In this document: piece after piece, positions 10,818-19,190 of the stretch
How positions within the stretch are numbered: the first letter of the stretch is position 1
Layout: every line of letters starts with the position of its first letter
From: Frondihabitans sp. PhB188
GTDB taxonomy: Bacteria; Actinomycetota; Actinomycetes; Actinomycetales; Microbacteriaceae
Assembly (NCBI RefSeq): GCF_003752365.1
Contig: NZ_RJUO01000001.1
Coordinates: forward strand, 496,001 to 560,000
Reading direction: 5' to 3'
DNA: 64,000 bases
Position numbers and translations under genes: made by a program
The notes under the pieces: generated by a model
Databases searched by the model: none
What the model was told of the DNA's origin: nothing
Seen by the model: the letters and a program-made list of their open reading frames with translations, nothing else

Positions 10818-11126
10818 ATGACGCCTCAGGACGACGCCCCCACCACCCGCAAGCCCGCCCTCTGGCGCGAGCTCGTCGGAGAGCAGCTCCGCGGCCGACG
10901 GGAGTCGCGCGACGAGTCGTTGCGATCGGTTGCCAAGCGCGCGGGCGTGTCGCCGCAGTACCTCTCGGAGGTGGAGCGCGGCATCAAAGAGCCGTCGAGC
11001 GAGATCCTGGCCGCCATCGGCGCATCGCTCGACGCCTCGCTGCTCGACCTGACGGCAGGCGTGGCGCGGCGGCTGCACGGCGACGCGGTGGCGGCGCGGC
11101 GCGGCGAGTACCGTCTGGCGGCGTGA
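10818..11126 (+). CDS. ClgR/PopR-like XRE-family transcriptional regulator
   Basis: A 102-residue DNA-binding protein. A Cro/C1 helix-turn-helix occupies about 26-70, with LRSVAKRAGVSPQYLSEVER and KEPSSEILAAIGASLD. The SPQYLSEVERG...KE-SSE pattern is characteristic of ClgR-type regulators, which control clp protease genes in actinobacteria; identity with ClgR is inference from this motif alone. It lacks any sensor domain. A TTTACT hexamer six bases before ATG 10818 fits a leaderless start. The stop codon lies in the first box of the phased repeat element at 11126-11245, which could therefore be an operator for this or another protein. Confidence 0.8.
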   Translation: MTPQDDAPTTRKPALWRELVGEQLRGRRESRDESLRSVAKRAGVSPQYLSEVERGIKEPSSEILAAIGASLDASLLDLTAGVARRLHGDAVAARRGEYRLAA

Positions 11127-11245
11127 TCCTCACCTAAGGACGCAGTGCGCGCTCGCAAGGAACCACACCCTCTCGTGCACGCCCCGCAAGGATCGACCCC
11201 CGCCCAGCGCACGTTCGCGAGGACTCCCCGCCCGAACATCCTCGG
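11126..11245 (+). repeat. Phased AGGA-box intergenic element, copy 1
   Basis: Six boxes of the type [A/G]AGGA: inverted TCCTC at 11127-11131, direct at 11136, 11157, 11188 and 11219, and inverted TCCTC at 11239-11243. Spacings between boxes 1-4 are 21, 31 and 31 bases. A second copy at 56821-56938 in the opposite orientation has every box at the same offset and shares ACCTAAGGAC exactly. Most boxes read CGC[A/G]AGGA. Confidence 0.75.
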
Positions 11246-11274
11246 CTAGCAATCACCGCTGATTGACTCGACCC

Positions 11275-11703
11275 ATGCACCACGACCTCCCGCCCATCGA
11301 GTTCGCCTTCCCCGGTCCCCTCCGCGACAGCCTCCTCGCCGCGATCGCGTCGGGCGATAAGACGAGCACGAGCTCCCTGCTGCTTGAGTACGAGGTCGAG
11401 GGCGAGCCAGTTCCGGTCGCAGGAACTCGCGGCACCGCCATCGACTCCGACGGCCTCCCGCGCTTCGTGCTCGAAACGACCCGCGTCGATGTCGTGCGGC
11501 TCGGCGACGTGACGCTGGACCACGCGATCGCCGAGGGCGAGGGCTACGCATCGGTCGCCCAGTGGCGCGCCGGGCACGAGCGCTTCTGGACCTCCGAGCC
11601 GCTCCGAGCCGAGCTCGGCAGCGACTTCACCCTCGACGATTCGACGATGGTCGTGCTGGAGCGGTTCCACGTCATCGAGGCATCCTCAATGCTGAAGTCG
11701 TAG
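11275..11703 (+). CDS. ASCH domain protein
   Basis: A 142-residue protein of the ASCH (PUA-like) superfamily, often linked to RNA or nucleoside-derivative binding. It begins with FAFPGPLRDSLLAAIASGDKTSTSSL, the K-T/S motif following the first helix that is usual in ASCH proteins. A barrel region follows, with VPVAGTRGTAIDSDG and VVRLGDVTLDHAIAEGEGY, then the ASCH-typical SVAQWRAGHERFW near 95-107. The ATG at 11275 is preferred over the in-frame TTG at 11263, since TTGACT plus CGACCC precedes it just as TAGGGT plus CGACCC precedes the gene at 10015. The exact substrate is unknown. Confidence 0.82.
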   Translation: MHHDLPPIEFAFPGPLRDSLLAAIASGDKTSTSSLLLEYEVEGEPVPVAGTRGTAIDSDGLPRFVLETTRVDVVRLGDVTLDHAIAEGEGYASVAQWRAGHERFWTSEPLRAELGSDFTLDDSTMVVLERFHVIEASSMLKS

Positions 11704-11706
11704 GGT
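11701..11706 (+). promoter_or_regulatory. Leaderless -10 candidate, gene at 11713
   Basis: TAGGGT, 6 nt before the ATG; it overlaps the stop codon of the ASCH gene. Confidence 0.5.
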
Positions 11707-11712
11707 CGAGCC

Positions 11713-11988
11713 ATGCCCTCCCTGATCCAGCAGCGCATGGCGATCGACCGGCGTCGCAACTACGGTCTGTTCGCGCTGATCGGAGGCTTCGTCTTCCTGG
11801 TCCTGAGCCTCGGGGAGCTGATCGCGTCGGGTTCGTCACGGTGGTTCGCCTGGGCCTACCTGGCCATGGCCGTGTTCTGGATCGTGGTGGGCCTCCGCGA
11901 GCGGATCGTCGGCACGCGCCGTCTCGCCGCCTTCGAGGCCGAGCACGGCGTGGGCGCCGGCGTCCAGCAGTCTGTCCGCCGTCGCTGA
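11713..11988 (+). CDS. Small two-helix membrane protein
   Basis: A 91-residue protein: a basic start (MAIDRRRNY near 9-17), two hydrophobic helices (about 18-37, GLFALIGGFVFLVLSLGELI, and 44-60, WAYLAMAVFWIVVGL) and a basic tail. This layout is common among unnamed actinobacterial membrane proteins. It starts nine bases after the ASCH stop codon but has its own TAGGGT hexamer, so the two may not be strictly co-transcribed. No function can be assigned. Confidence 0.6.
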   Translation: MPSLIQQRMAIDRRRNYGLFALIGGFVFLVLSLGELIASGSSRWFAWAYLAMAVFWIVVGLRERIVGTRRLAAFEAEHGVGAGVQQSVRRR

Positions 11989-12044
11989 GGCAGGCCCTCG
12001 CGACGACGAAGCGATGAGAGGGCCTCAGCGAACGACGCCGAACC

Positions 12045-13172
12045 TCACGCGAACGCCCCGAACCGCGCCAGCGGCACCTGCGTCTCCTCCGCCGTCCACG
12101 AGCCGTGCTGCCCGATCATCCCGCGGCCGCGCTCGTCGGCGGAGCGGTAGTAGGCGATGCCCTTCCGGGCTGCGACGAGCAGGTCGCCGATCCGCGGTGC
12201 CACCTCGGGTGCGACGTCGCCGAACCAGCCGGCGGCGATCGCGTCGTCGCGGGTGACGACCCACGAGCGGTCGTCCTCCGACTCATGCCAGGCCCCGACG
12301 AGCGTCGCCCGGTCGGACGGCGACAGGTCGGGCTCGAAGTGCAGCTGCAGGCACCGCGGCTCCCCCGCGACGTGGCGCACGCCGTCGACGAGCTCGGGCG
12401 AGCCGCCGAAGACGACGTGCTTGGACGGCTTCACGTCGAGCACGCCGTGGTCGGCCGTGACGACGACGGCCTGGTCTCGGCGCAGGCCCGCCACGAGCGT
12501 GCGCAGCTGCGAGTCGACGAGCTCGAGGGCGGCCGACCACTCCGGAGACTCCCACCCCGACCGGTGACCCGCCACGTCGAGTTCCGGCACGTAGAGATAC
12601 GTCACAGAGGGCGCAGGAACTCCGAGCACCCGCGCCGCGGCGTCGAACCTCGCCTCCACCGAGTCGGCCGACGTGTACGTGGCACCGCGCAGCACCGCGT
12701 GCGTGAGTCCGGTGCGGGCGTACCGCGCCGGGCCCACCGCGTACGAGGCGACGCCCTCCGCCTTCAGCGTCTCGAAGACCGTCGGCACGCGCTGCCAGGT
12801 GAGGGGGTCGAGCCTGTCGTCCCAGCCCGAGAGCTGCTTGACGACCCGGTCGTGGGCGCCGTCGAGCACGCTGTAGCCGACGAGGCCGTGCTGGCCGGGG
12901 AGCGTGCCGGTGGTGATGGTCGCCAGCGACGCCGCGGTCGTCGTCGGGAAGCCCGAGAAGAACGGGGTGGACGCGGCGGCCAGCGTCCGCGCGTAGGCGG
13001 CTCGCTGCTTGAGTGCGGCGGCGCCGAGCCCGTCGACGATCACCACCACGATCTGCGTCGCCGCCGGGAAGCCGAGGGCGTTCGCCTCGCCGCGGAGCGC
13101 CGCGACACAGCTTGGGAGCACGTCGGCCAGGCTCCGGGTCGCGGGGTCTCGCGCCGGTACCATGGTCGTCAT
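12045..13172 (-). CDS. Alkaline phosphatase-superfamily phosphodiesterase (NPP-like)
   Basis: A 375-residue member of the type I phosphodiesterase/nucleotide pyrophosphatase family, a two-metal enzyme of the alkaline phosphatase superfamily. Metal and nucleophile motifs are visible: VDGLG near 47, the Thr nucleophile in GFPTTTAAS near 75, ELDVAGHRSG near 199, TADHGVLDV near 240 and the late His in GQHGSW near 356. No signal peptide is seen, so it is probably cytosolic, unlike secreted NPPs. ATG at 13172 is preceded by CAGACT at 7 nt, a weak leaderless hexamer. It is divergent from parC over 59 bases. The substrate is not predictable from sequence. Confidence 0.88.
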   Translation of the reverse strand: MTTMVPARDPATRSLADVLPSCVAALRGEANALGFPAATQIVVVIVDGLGAAALKQRAAYARTLAAASTPFFSGFPTTTAASLATITTGTLPGQHGLVGYSVLDGAHDRVVKQLSGWDDRLDPLTWQRVPTVFETLKAEGVASYAVGPARYARTGLTHAVLRGATYTSADSVEARFDAAARVLGVPAPSVTYLYVPELDVAGHRSGWESPEWSAALELVDSQLRTLVAGLRRDQAVVVTADHGVLDVKPSKHVVFGGSPELVDGVRHVAGEPRCLQLHFEPDLSPSDRATLVGAWHESEDDRSWVVTRDDAIAAGWFGDVAPEVAPRIGDLLVAARKGIAYYRSADERGRGMIGQHGSWTAEETQVPLARFGAFA

Positions 13173-13231
13173 CCGGCCCAGTCTGGCACAGCCGCGGCGG
13201 CCGGGTTTCGTGGCAACAGTAGAAGGACTGA

Positions 13232-15694
13232 ATGACGACGACCGACAGCACCGGCGGAGCCTACGAGGGCGAGCGCATCGAGGAGGTCGACGTCTCGACC
13301 GAGATGCAGGGGTCGTTCCTCGAGTACGCCTACTCGGTCATCTACTCCCGCGCCCTGCCCGACGCTCGCGACGGCCTGAAGCCAGTGCAGCGCCGCATCC
13401 TGTACCAGATGTCCGAGATGGGCCTGCGCCCCGACCGCGGCCATGTGAAGAGCGCGCGCGTCACCGGCGAAGTCATGGGCAAGCTCCACCCGCACGGCGA
13501 CTCCGCGATCTACGACGCCCTCGTGCGCCTGGCGCAGGACTTCACCATGCGCCTCCCGACCATCGACGGCCACGGCAACTTCGGCTCGCTCGACGACCCG
13601 CCCGCCGCCGCTCGGTACACCGAGGTCCGCCTCGCCCCGGCCGCCATGGCGATGAACGAGGGCCTCGGCGAAGACGTCGTCGACTTCGTGCCCAACTACG
13701 ACAACCAGCTGATGCAGCCCGAGGTCCTCCCCTCGGCCTTTCCCAACCTCCTGGTCAACGGCGGCTCCGGCATCGCCGTCGGCATGGCGACGAACATGGC
13801 GCCCCACAACCTCGTCGAGATCGTCGGGGCGGCTCGCCACCTGATCGATCACCCCGACGCCACGCTCGACGAGCTCATGGCCTTCGTGCCCGGCCCCGAC
13901 CTCCCGACCGGCGGCACGATCGCCGGCCTGGCCGGCGTGCGCGACGCCTACGCGACCGGCCGAGGGAGCTTCAAGGTCCGGGCCAAGGTCTCGATCGAGA
14001 ACCTCACCGCCCGCAAGAAGGGCCTCGTCTTCACCGAGCTGCCCTACCTGATCGGGCCCGAGAAGGTCATCGAGAAGGTCAAGGACGGCGTCAACGCGAA
14101 GAAGCTCACGGGCATCTCCGACATCAACGACTTCAGCGACCGCCACCACGGCATGCGCCTCATCGTCGAGATCAAGACGGGCTTCAGCCCCGAGGCCGTG
14201 CTCGAGCAGCTCTACCGGCACACGCCGCTCGAAGACGGCTTCAGCATCAACAATGTCGCCCTCGTGGAGGGCCAGCCCCGCACGCTCGGCCTGAAGGAGC
14301 TGCTCGAGGTCTTCGTCGCGCACCGCCTCGAGGTCGTCACCCGGCGCAGCCGCTACCGCCTGCAGAAGCGCGAAGACCGCCTGCACCTGGTCGAGGGCCT
14401 CCTGATCGCGATCCTCGACATCGACGAGGTCATCCAGGTGATCCGCACGAGCGACGACTCCGACGCGGCCAAGACGCGTCTGCGCGAGGTCTTCGACCTG
14501 AGCGACCTGCAGGCCGAGTACATCCTCGAGCTGCGCCTCCGCCGTCTCACGAAGTTCAGCCGCATGGAGCTCGAGACCGAGCGAGACGAGCTGCGGGCGG
14601 CGATCCAGGAACTCCGCGACCTCCTCGGCGACCCCGCCAAGCTGCGCGCCCTCGTGTCGAGCGAGCTCGCCGACATCGCCGACCAGTTCGGCACGCCGCG
14701 TCGCACCCTGCTCACCGAGGCCGCGCCGTCCATCGCCTCGTCGGCGCGGAAGAACGCGCCCGTGCTCGAGGTGGCCGACGTGCCCACGAAGGTGTACCTG
14801 TCGACGACCGGGCGGATCCTGCGCGTGGATCTCGCCGAGACCGACGGCGCAGCACCCGTGCCGCCATCGCGCCGCACCAGGCACGATGCGATCCGGTCGA
14901 GCGTCGTCACCACGACCCGGGCAGAGATCGGGGCGGTCACCTCGACCGGGCGGCTGATCCGCTTCACGCCGGTCGACGTTCCTGCGGCGCCGCCGTCGTC
15001 GGTGCAGCTCGGAGCCGGAGTGCCCATCAAGGACTACCTGGCGCTGCCGTCGTGGGCGAAGGGCGAGACCGTGCTCGGCCTCGTGTCGCTCGACCTCGAC
15101 CAGCCGCTGGCGCTCGGGACGGCGCAGGGCATCGTCAAGCGCGTGACCCCGGGCGCCTGGCCGTCGAAGCCGGAGTTCCCGGTGATCGCGCTCAAGGCCG
15201 GCGACTCGGTCGTCGGGGTCGCGCAGGGGCCCGACAGCGACGAGATGGTGTTCGTGACGGCGAAGACGCAGCTGCTCCGCTACTCGGCCTCGCTGGTGCG
15301 CCCGCAGGGGCCGGCGGGCGGCGGCGTCGCCGGCATCTCGCTCGGCGCCGGCGACACCGCGCTCTTCTTCGGGGTCGTGCCCGGCGGCTCGGACGCCGTG
15401 GTCGCCACGATCTCGACCTCGGCGGCGACCATCGCCGGGGCCGATCCCGGGCGCGCGAAGGTCAGCGACTTCGTCGACTACCCCGCCAAGGGCCGCGCCA
15501 CCGGCGGTGTGCGCGCCCACGCCCTGCTCAAGGGCGAGGACGGCCTCGCGGTCGCCTGGGTCGGCGTCGCCCCGGCGCTTGCCGTCGGAGCCGACGGCGG
15601 CGTGAGGCAGCTTCCGGCGACGCTCACCCGGCGCGACGCGTCGGGCACGCCGCTCGACTCGGTGGTCGGGTCGATCGGTGGCGCTGTCGCGTGA
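13232..15694 (+). CDS. parC: DNA topoisomerase IV-type subunit A
   Basis: An 820-residue GyrA/ParC homologue, the DNA-cutting subunit of a type IIA topoisomerase that acts with the subunit B encoded convergently at 15962-18076. The catalytic tyrosine is Y129 in AARYTEVRL. The quinolone-resistance region reads [10 protein letters not shown] with S91 and D95, the sensitive-type residues. The C-terminal half has a degenerate beta-pinwheel. In actinobacteria with two such pairs, gyrA/gyrB lie next to dnaA; this pair with sepH and sigA nearby is the second one, hence parC, but a decatenating role is inference. ATG at 13232 follows AGAAGGA. Confidence 0.92.
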   Translation: MTTTDSTGGAYEGERIEEVDVSTEMQGSFLEYAYSVIYSRALPDARDGLKPVQRRILYQMSEMGLRPDRGHVKSARVTGEVMGKLHPHGDSAIYDALVRLAQDFTMRLPTIDGHGNFGSLDDPPAAARYTEVRLAPAAMAMNEGLGEDVVDFVPNYDNQLMQPEVLPSAFPNLLVNGGSGIAVGMATNMAPHNLVEIVGAARHLIDHPDATLDELMAFVPGPDLPTGGTIAGLAGVRDAYATGRGSFKVRAKVSIENLTARKKGLVFTELPYLIGPEKVIEKVKDGVNAKKLTGISDINDFSDRHHGMRLIVEIKTGFSPEAVLEQLYRHTPLEDGFSINNVALVEGQPRTLGLKELLEVFVAHRLEVVTRRSRYRLQKREDRLHLVEGLLIAILDIDEVIQVIRTSDDSDAAKTRLREVFDLSDLQAEYILELRLRRLTKFSRMELETERDELRAAIQELRDLLGDPAKLRALVSSELADIADQFGTPRRTLLTEAAPSIASSARKNAPVLEVADVPTKVYLSTTGRILRVDLAETDGAAPVPPSRRTRHDAIRSSVVTTTRAEIGAVTSTGRLIRFTPVDVPAAPPSSVQLGAGVPIKDYLALPSWAKGETVLGLVSLDLDQPLALGTAQGIVKRVTPGAWPSKPEFPVIALKAGDSVVGVAQGPDSDEMVFVTAKTQLLRYSASLVRPQGPAGGGVAGISLGAGDTALFFGVVPGGSDAVVATISTSAATIAGADPGRAKVSDFVDYPAKGRATGGVRAHALLKGEDGLAVAWVGVAPALAVGADGGVRQLPATLTRRDASGTPLDSVVGSIGGAVA

Positions 15695-15712
15695 GCCGGC
15701 TGCGGCGCTGAG

Positions 15713-15875
15713 CCCGCCGAATCGGGACACCCCCGCCGACGCGACGGCGGGCGCGAGCCGATTCGGCGGGGCGGTGGCGCTGCCCGGGGCTCTTCCGCGG
15801 CCTCGCTCAGGTCCACCCCGCCGTTTCGGCACGGTCCCGCCGACGCGACGGCGGGCGCGAGCCGATTCGGCGGGG
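15713..15875. repeat. Tandem pair of branched palindromic elements between parC and parE
   Basis: Copy A (15713-15770): a 13-bp outer stem CCCGCCGAATCGG / CCGATTCGGCGGG encloses an inner hairpin CCCGCCG-ACGCGA-CGGCGGG (15732-15751). Copy B (15817-15874) has the same inner hairpin (15836-15855) and right arm, with two mismatches in the outer left arm. A 40-bp block is identical at 15732-15771 and 15836-15875. It may act as a bidirectional terminator for the convergent topoisomerase genes. Confidence 0.85.
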
Positions 15876-15903
15876 ACGGCGGCGTTGTCGCGACCCCTCC
15901 GCG

Positions 15904-15960
15904 CGAACCCTCCAGAACGGCTCGAACCCTCCAGAACGGCTCGGACCCCTCAATACGCGG
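15904..15960. repeat. 19-bp tandem repeat, two perfect and one decayed unit
   Basis: The unit CGAACCCTCCAGAACGGCT occurs at 15904-15922 and 15923-15941 without mismatch, with a third degenerate unit to 15960. It abuts the stop codon of parE. Confidence 0.9.
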
Positions 15961-15961
15961 T

Positions 15962-18076
15962 CTAGGTGTCGATGCGCTCGCGTGCCAGGCCGGCCCCGTC
16001 GATGATGAACTCCTTACGCGGCGCCACATCGTTGCCCATCAGCAGCTCGAACACCCGGCCGGCGTTCTCGGCGTCTTCGACCTTCACGCGGCGGAGCATG
16101 CGGTTGGTGCGGTCCATCGTGGTCGTGGCCAGTTGCTCGGCGTCCATCTCGCCGAGGCCCTTGTAGCGCTGGATCGGATCCTGGTACTTCTTGCCCGACT
16201 TCTTCAGCCCGGCGAGAACACCGTGCAGCTCGGCCTCGGAGTACGTGTAGATGGTCTCGTTCGGCTTCGATCCGGGGTTGATCACGACGACGCGGTGCAA
16301 TGGCGGCACGGCGGCGAAGACGCGGCCGGCCTCGATCATCGGCCTCATGTAGCGGAAGAACAGCGTGAGCAGCAGCGTGCGGATATGCGCGCCGTCGACG
16401 TCGGCGTCGCTCATGATGATGACCTTGCCGTAGCGGGCGACGTCGAGGTCGAACGACCGACCCGATCCGGCGCCGATCACCTGGATGATCGACGCGCACT
16501 CGAGGTTCGACAGCATGTCGCTGACGGACGCCTTCTGCACATTCAGGATCTTGCCGCGGATCGGCAGCAGCGCCTGGTACTCGCTGTTGCGGGCCGCCCG
16601 TGCGGTGCCCAGCGCCGAGTCGCCTTCGACGATGAACAGCTCGCTCGACGACACGTCGCTCGAACGGCAGTCGACGAGCTTCGACGGGAGCGACGACGAC
16701 TCGAGCGCGTTCTTGCGGCGCTGCGTCTCTTTGTGAGCGCGGGCGGCGATGCGCGACTTCATCTCGGTGACGATCTTGTCGAGCACCGCGGCGGCCTGCG
16801 TCTTGTCGTCGCGCTTGGGCGACGCGTAGATCGCGGCCATCTCTCTGGCGACGACGTTCGAGACGATCTGGCGGACGGCGGGGGTTCCGAGCACCTCCTT
16901 GGTCTGGCCCTCGAACTGCGGCTCGGGCAGGCGCACCGTGAGCACGGCGGTGAGACCGGCGAGGATGTCGTCCTTCTCGAGCTTGTCGTTGCCGACCTTC
17001 AAGCGGCGGGCGTTCGACGTGACCTGGTCTTTCAAGAACTTCAGCAGCCCGGCGTCGAAGCCGGTCTGGTGCGAGCCGCCCTTGGGCGTCGAGATGATGT
17101 TGACGAAGCTGCGCGTGACAGTCTCGTAGCCCTCGCCCCAGCGCAGGGCGATGTCGACCTCGCACTCGCGCTTGACGTCGGTCGAGACCATCTGCCCGTG
17201 GTCGTTCAGCACGGGGACGGTCTCGGTGTAGTGCCCGGTGCCCTGCAGGCGCCAGGTGTCGGTGACGGCCTTGTCGGGAGCGAGGAAGTCGACGAACTCC
17301 GAGATGCCGCCCTCGTACGAAAAGACGGACTCGAGGGGCTGATTGCCCTCGGTGTCGGCGGTGGTGACCGGGCGCTCGTCGCGCACGCGAATCGTGAGGC
17401 CGGGAACGAGGAACGCGGTCTGCTGGGCGCGCTTGACGAGGTCGTCGGTGACGAACGCGGCGCCCCTGGTGAAGATCTGCCGGTCGGCCCAGTAGCGGAT
17501 GCGCGTGCCGGTGGCGGCTTTCGGCGCCTTGCCGACGACCCGGAGCACGCTGCCGTTCTCGAACGGCGTGAAGGTCGCGTCGGGTGTGGGCCCGTCGGGG
17601 CCGTCGGCGAAGGTGCCGGGCTCGCCGCGGTGGAACGACATGGCGTGCGTCTTGCCTCCGCGGTCGACCTCGACGTCGAGGCGCTCCGAGAGGGCGTTCA
17701 CGACCGAGGCGCCGACGCCGTGCAGGCCGCCGGATGCCGCGTAGGAGCCGCCGCCGAACTTGCCGCCCGCGTGGAGCTTCGTGAAGACGACCTCGACGCC
17801 CGTGAGGCCGGTCTTCGGCTCGATGTCGACGGGGATCCCGCGGGCGGTGTCGCGGACCTCGACGCTGTCGTCGGCGTGCAGGACCACGTCGATCGACGTT
17901 CCGAAGCCGCCGAGGGCCTCGTCGACCGAGTTGTCGATGATCTCCCACAGACAGTGCATGAGGCCGCGCGAATCGGTCGAGCCGATGTACATGCCCGGGC
18001 GCTTGCGCACCGCCTCCAGACCCTCGAGCACCGACAGGTGACGTGCTTCGTACTGGGACGGCGGGGTGGTTGCCAC
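15962..18076 (-). CDS. parE: DNA topoisomerase IV-type subunit B
   Basis: A 704-residue GyrB/ParE homologue providing the ATPase and TOPRIM domains for the parC product. The N-terminus has RPGMYIGSTD, the ATP-site EIIDNSVDEA and GLHGVGASVVNALS. The TOPRIM part has EGDSALGTA and SDADVDGAHIRTLLLT, and the C-terminus PIQRYKGLGEMDAEQLATTTMD truncated as QRYKGLGEM is the conserved tail motif. GTG at 18076 is used as start, with GGAG five bases upstream. It is convergent with parC and ends 267 bases from it across the repeats. ParE rather than GyrB is inferred from the pairing and the genomic position. Confidence 0.92.
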   Translation of the reverse strand: MATTPPSQYEARHLSVLEGLEAVRKRPGMYIGSTDSRGLMHCLWEIIDNSVDEALGGFGTSIDVVLHADDSVEVRDTARGIPVDIEPKTGLTGVEVVFTKLHAGGKFGGGSYAASGGLHGVGASVVNALSERLDVEVDRGGKTHAMSFHRGEPGTFADGPDGPTPDATFTPFENGSVLRVVGKAPKAATGTRIRYWADRQIFTRGAAFVTDDLVKRAQQTAFLVPGLTIRVRDERPVTTADTEGNQPLESVFSYEGGISEFVDFLAPDKAVTDTWRLQGTGHYTETVPVLNDHGQMVSTDVKRECEVDIALRWGEGYETVTRSFVNIISTPKGGSHQTGFDAGLLKFLKDQVTSNARRLKVGNDKLEKDDILAGLTAVLTVRLPEPQFEGQTKEVLGTPAVRQIVSNVVAREMAAIYASPKRDDKTQAAAVLDKIVTEMKSRIAARAHKETQRRKNALESSSLPSKLVDCRSSDVSSSELFIVEGDSALGTARAARNSEYQALLPIRGKILNVQKASVSDMLSNLECASIIQVIGAGSGRSFDLDVARYGKVIIMSDADVDGAHIRTLLLTLFFRYMRPMIEAGRVFAAVPPLHRVVVINPGSKPNETIYTYSEAELHGVLAGLKKSGKKYQDPIQRYKGLGEMDAEQLATTTMDRTNRMLRRVKVEDAENAGRVFELLMGNDVAPRKEFIIDGAGLARERIDT

Positions 18077-18320
18077 GGAACTCCATTCAGGTGCTTCTTC
18101 GTCGTTGCCCAGGAATGAATCCGCACAAGCGACGCGTTAAGAATACGTGCGTCACCGGGCCATTCCGTGCCCGACACCCGCACGGGAGGGCTCCCCGGAC
18201 TGGGGTCGTCCAATCCCGTACGCGAACAGCGAAATCCGGCGAAATGTCGCACGGACGAAACGTTCCCGTGTTTTGATGAGTGTCACGAACCCGCGCACCA
18301 CCGTATTGGAGGAGCATCAC
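18077..18320. other. Divergent intergenic region, parE / DUF7455
   Basis: 244 bases holding both promoters. The DUF7455 side is relatively AT-rich around 18235-18290. No operator repeat was recognised. Confidence 0.4.
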
Positions 18321-18542
18321 ATGACTCAGATGGCCACCGACCACACAGCCGTCGACGAGCTCGGCTCCCGCTACCAGCTCTCGGCAGCAGACCGCTGCGA
18401 CAGCTGCGGAGCCCAGGCGTACATCCGAGCGACCATGGCGAGCGGTGAGCTCCTGTTCTGCGCCCACCACGGCGCCAAGTTCAAGGAGAAGCTGCAGCCG
18501 AACGCCATCGAATGGCTCGACGAGACGGCCAAGCTCCACTAA
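18321..18542 (+). CDS. DUF7455 family small metal-binding-type protein
   Basis: A 73-residue protein with CDSCGAQAY near 27-35 and LLFCAHHG near 45-52, i.e. CxxC plus CxHH, suitable for one zinc ion. This is the highly conserved actinobacterial family usually found next to sigA or a second gyrase gene; its function is unknown. ATG at 18321 follows a strong GGAGGAG nine bases upstream. The hairpin at 18574-18607 terminates it. Confidence 0.9.
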   Translation: MTQMATDHTAVDELGSRYQLSAADRCDSCGAQAYIRATMASGELLFCAHHGAKFKEKLQPNAIEWLDETAKLH

Positions 18543-18573
18543 GAGCCCGGCTCCTCACCTACAGACTTTCCAA

Positions 18574-18607
18574 GAAGGCCCGCTCCCCCACCGGGGTGCG
18601 GGTCTTC
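18574..18607. terminator. Bidirectional terminator, DUF7455 / phosphoesterase
   Basis: Arms GAAGGCCCGC and GCGGGTCTTC (one G-T pair) with a 14-nt loop between the two convergent genes. Confidence 0.7.
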
Positions 18608-18623
18608 TGCCGTTCTCCCCTAC

Positions 18624-19142
18624 CTACCTCGGCGACGACCGGAGAGGCAACCGCACGACCTCGACATCGCGAACACGGCCGTCGTCGAGCACCAGGGTCA
18701 TGAACGTGCATGCCGGCTGGCGGCGCCGGTCGGTCGGCGACCCCGGGTTGAGCATCCGCGTACCCGCCGCTGTCACGGAGTCCCACGGGATGTGGCTGTG
18801 GCCGAAGACGATCACGTCGGCCTCGGGGTACTCCGCGTCGGCGCGCTCCTCCCGGCGGAGCGCGGGGCCGGTCTCGTGGACCACGACAATGCGCGCGCCT
18901 TCGATGTCGGCCGTCGCCACCAGCGGAAGGCGCGGCTCGAACTCCGGCCCATCGTTGTTGCCGCGGACGGCGAGGAGGCGCCTCGATCGCCGCTCGAAGT
19001 CGTCGAGCATCGACAGCTCGACCCAGTCTCCGGCGTGGATCACGACGTCGGCGCTCTCGACGGCCCGCCAGACGGTCTCCGGCAGCTGCTTGGCGCGCTT
19101 GGGAACGTGAGTGTCTGACACGAGGGTCACGCGGGTGGGCAT
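18624..19142 (-). CDS. Metallophosphoesterase, YfcE/MJ0936 type
   Basis: A 172-residue calcineurin-like phosphoesterase with the standard metal ligand blocks: SDTHVP at 9-14, HAGDWV near 37, the GNNDG block near 61 and the closing GHSHIPW near 116 and LNPGS near 132. Small single-domain enzymes of this type hydrolyse phosphodiesters such as bis-pNPP in vitro; the natural substrate is unknown. The ATG at 19142 has TAGCGT six bases before it and no ribosome site, so it is probably leaderless. It is separated by 48 bases from the gatD-like gene upstream of its promoter. Confidence 0.9.
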   Translation of the reverse strand: MPTRVTLVSDTHVPKRAKQLPETVWRAVESADVVIHAGDWVELSMLDDFERRSRRLLAVRGNNDGPEFEPRLPLVATADIEGARIVVVHETGPALRREERADAEYPEADVIVFGHSHIPWDSVTAAGTRMLNPGSPTDRRRQPACTFMTLVLDDGRVRDVEVVRLPLRSSPR

Positions 19143-19148
19143 GGTGCC

Positions 19149-19154
19149 ACGCTA
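19149..19154 (-). promoter_or_regulatory. Leaderless -10 candidate, phosphoesterase
   Basis: TAGCGT, 6 nt before the ATG at 19142. Confidence 0.5.
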
Positions 19155-19190
19155 GCGAGAAGCGGGCGCAGGAACTGCCACCCGCCGCCG

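Noticed and set aside
13169-15832. 887-residue open frame antisense to parC
   Set aside because: Shadow frame; parC on the other strand has all catalytic motifs.
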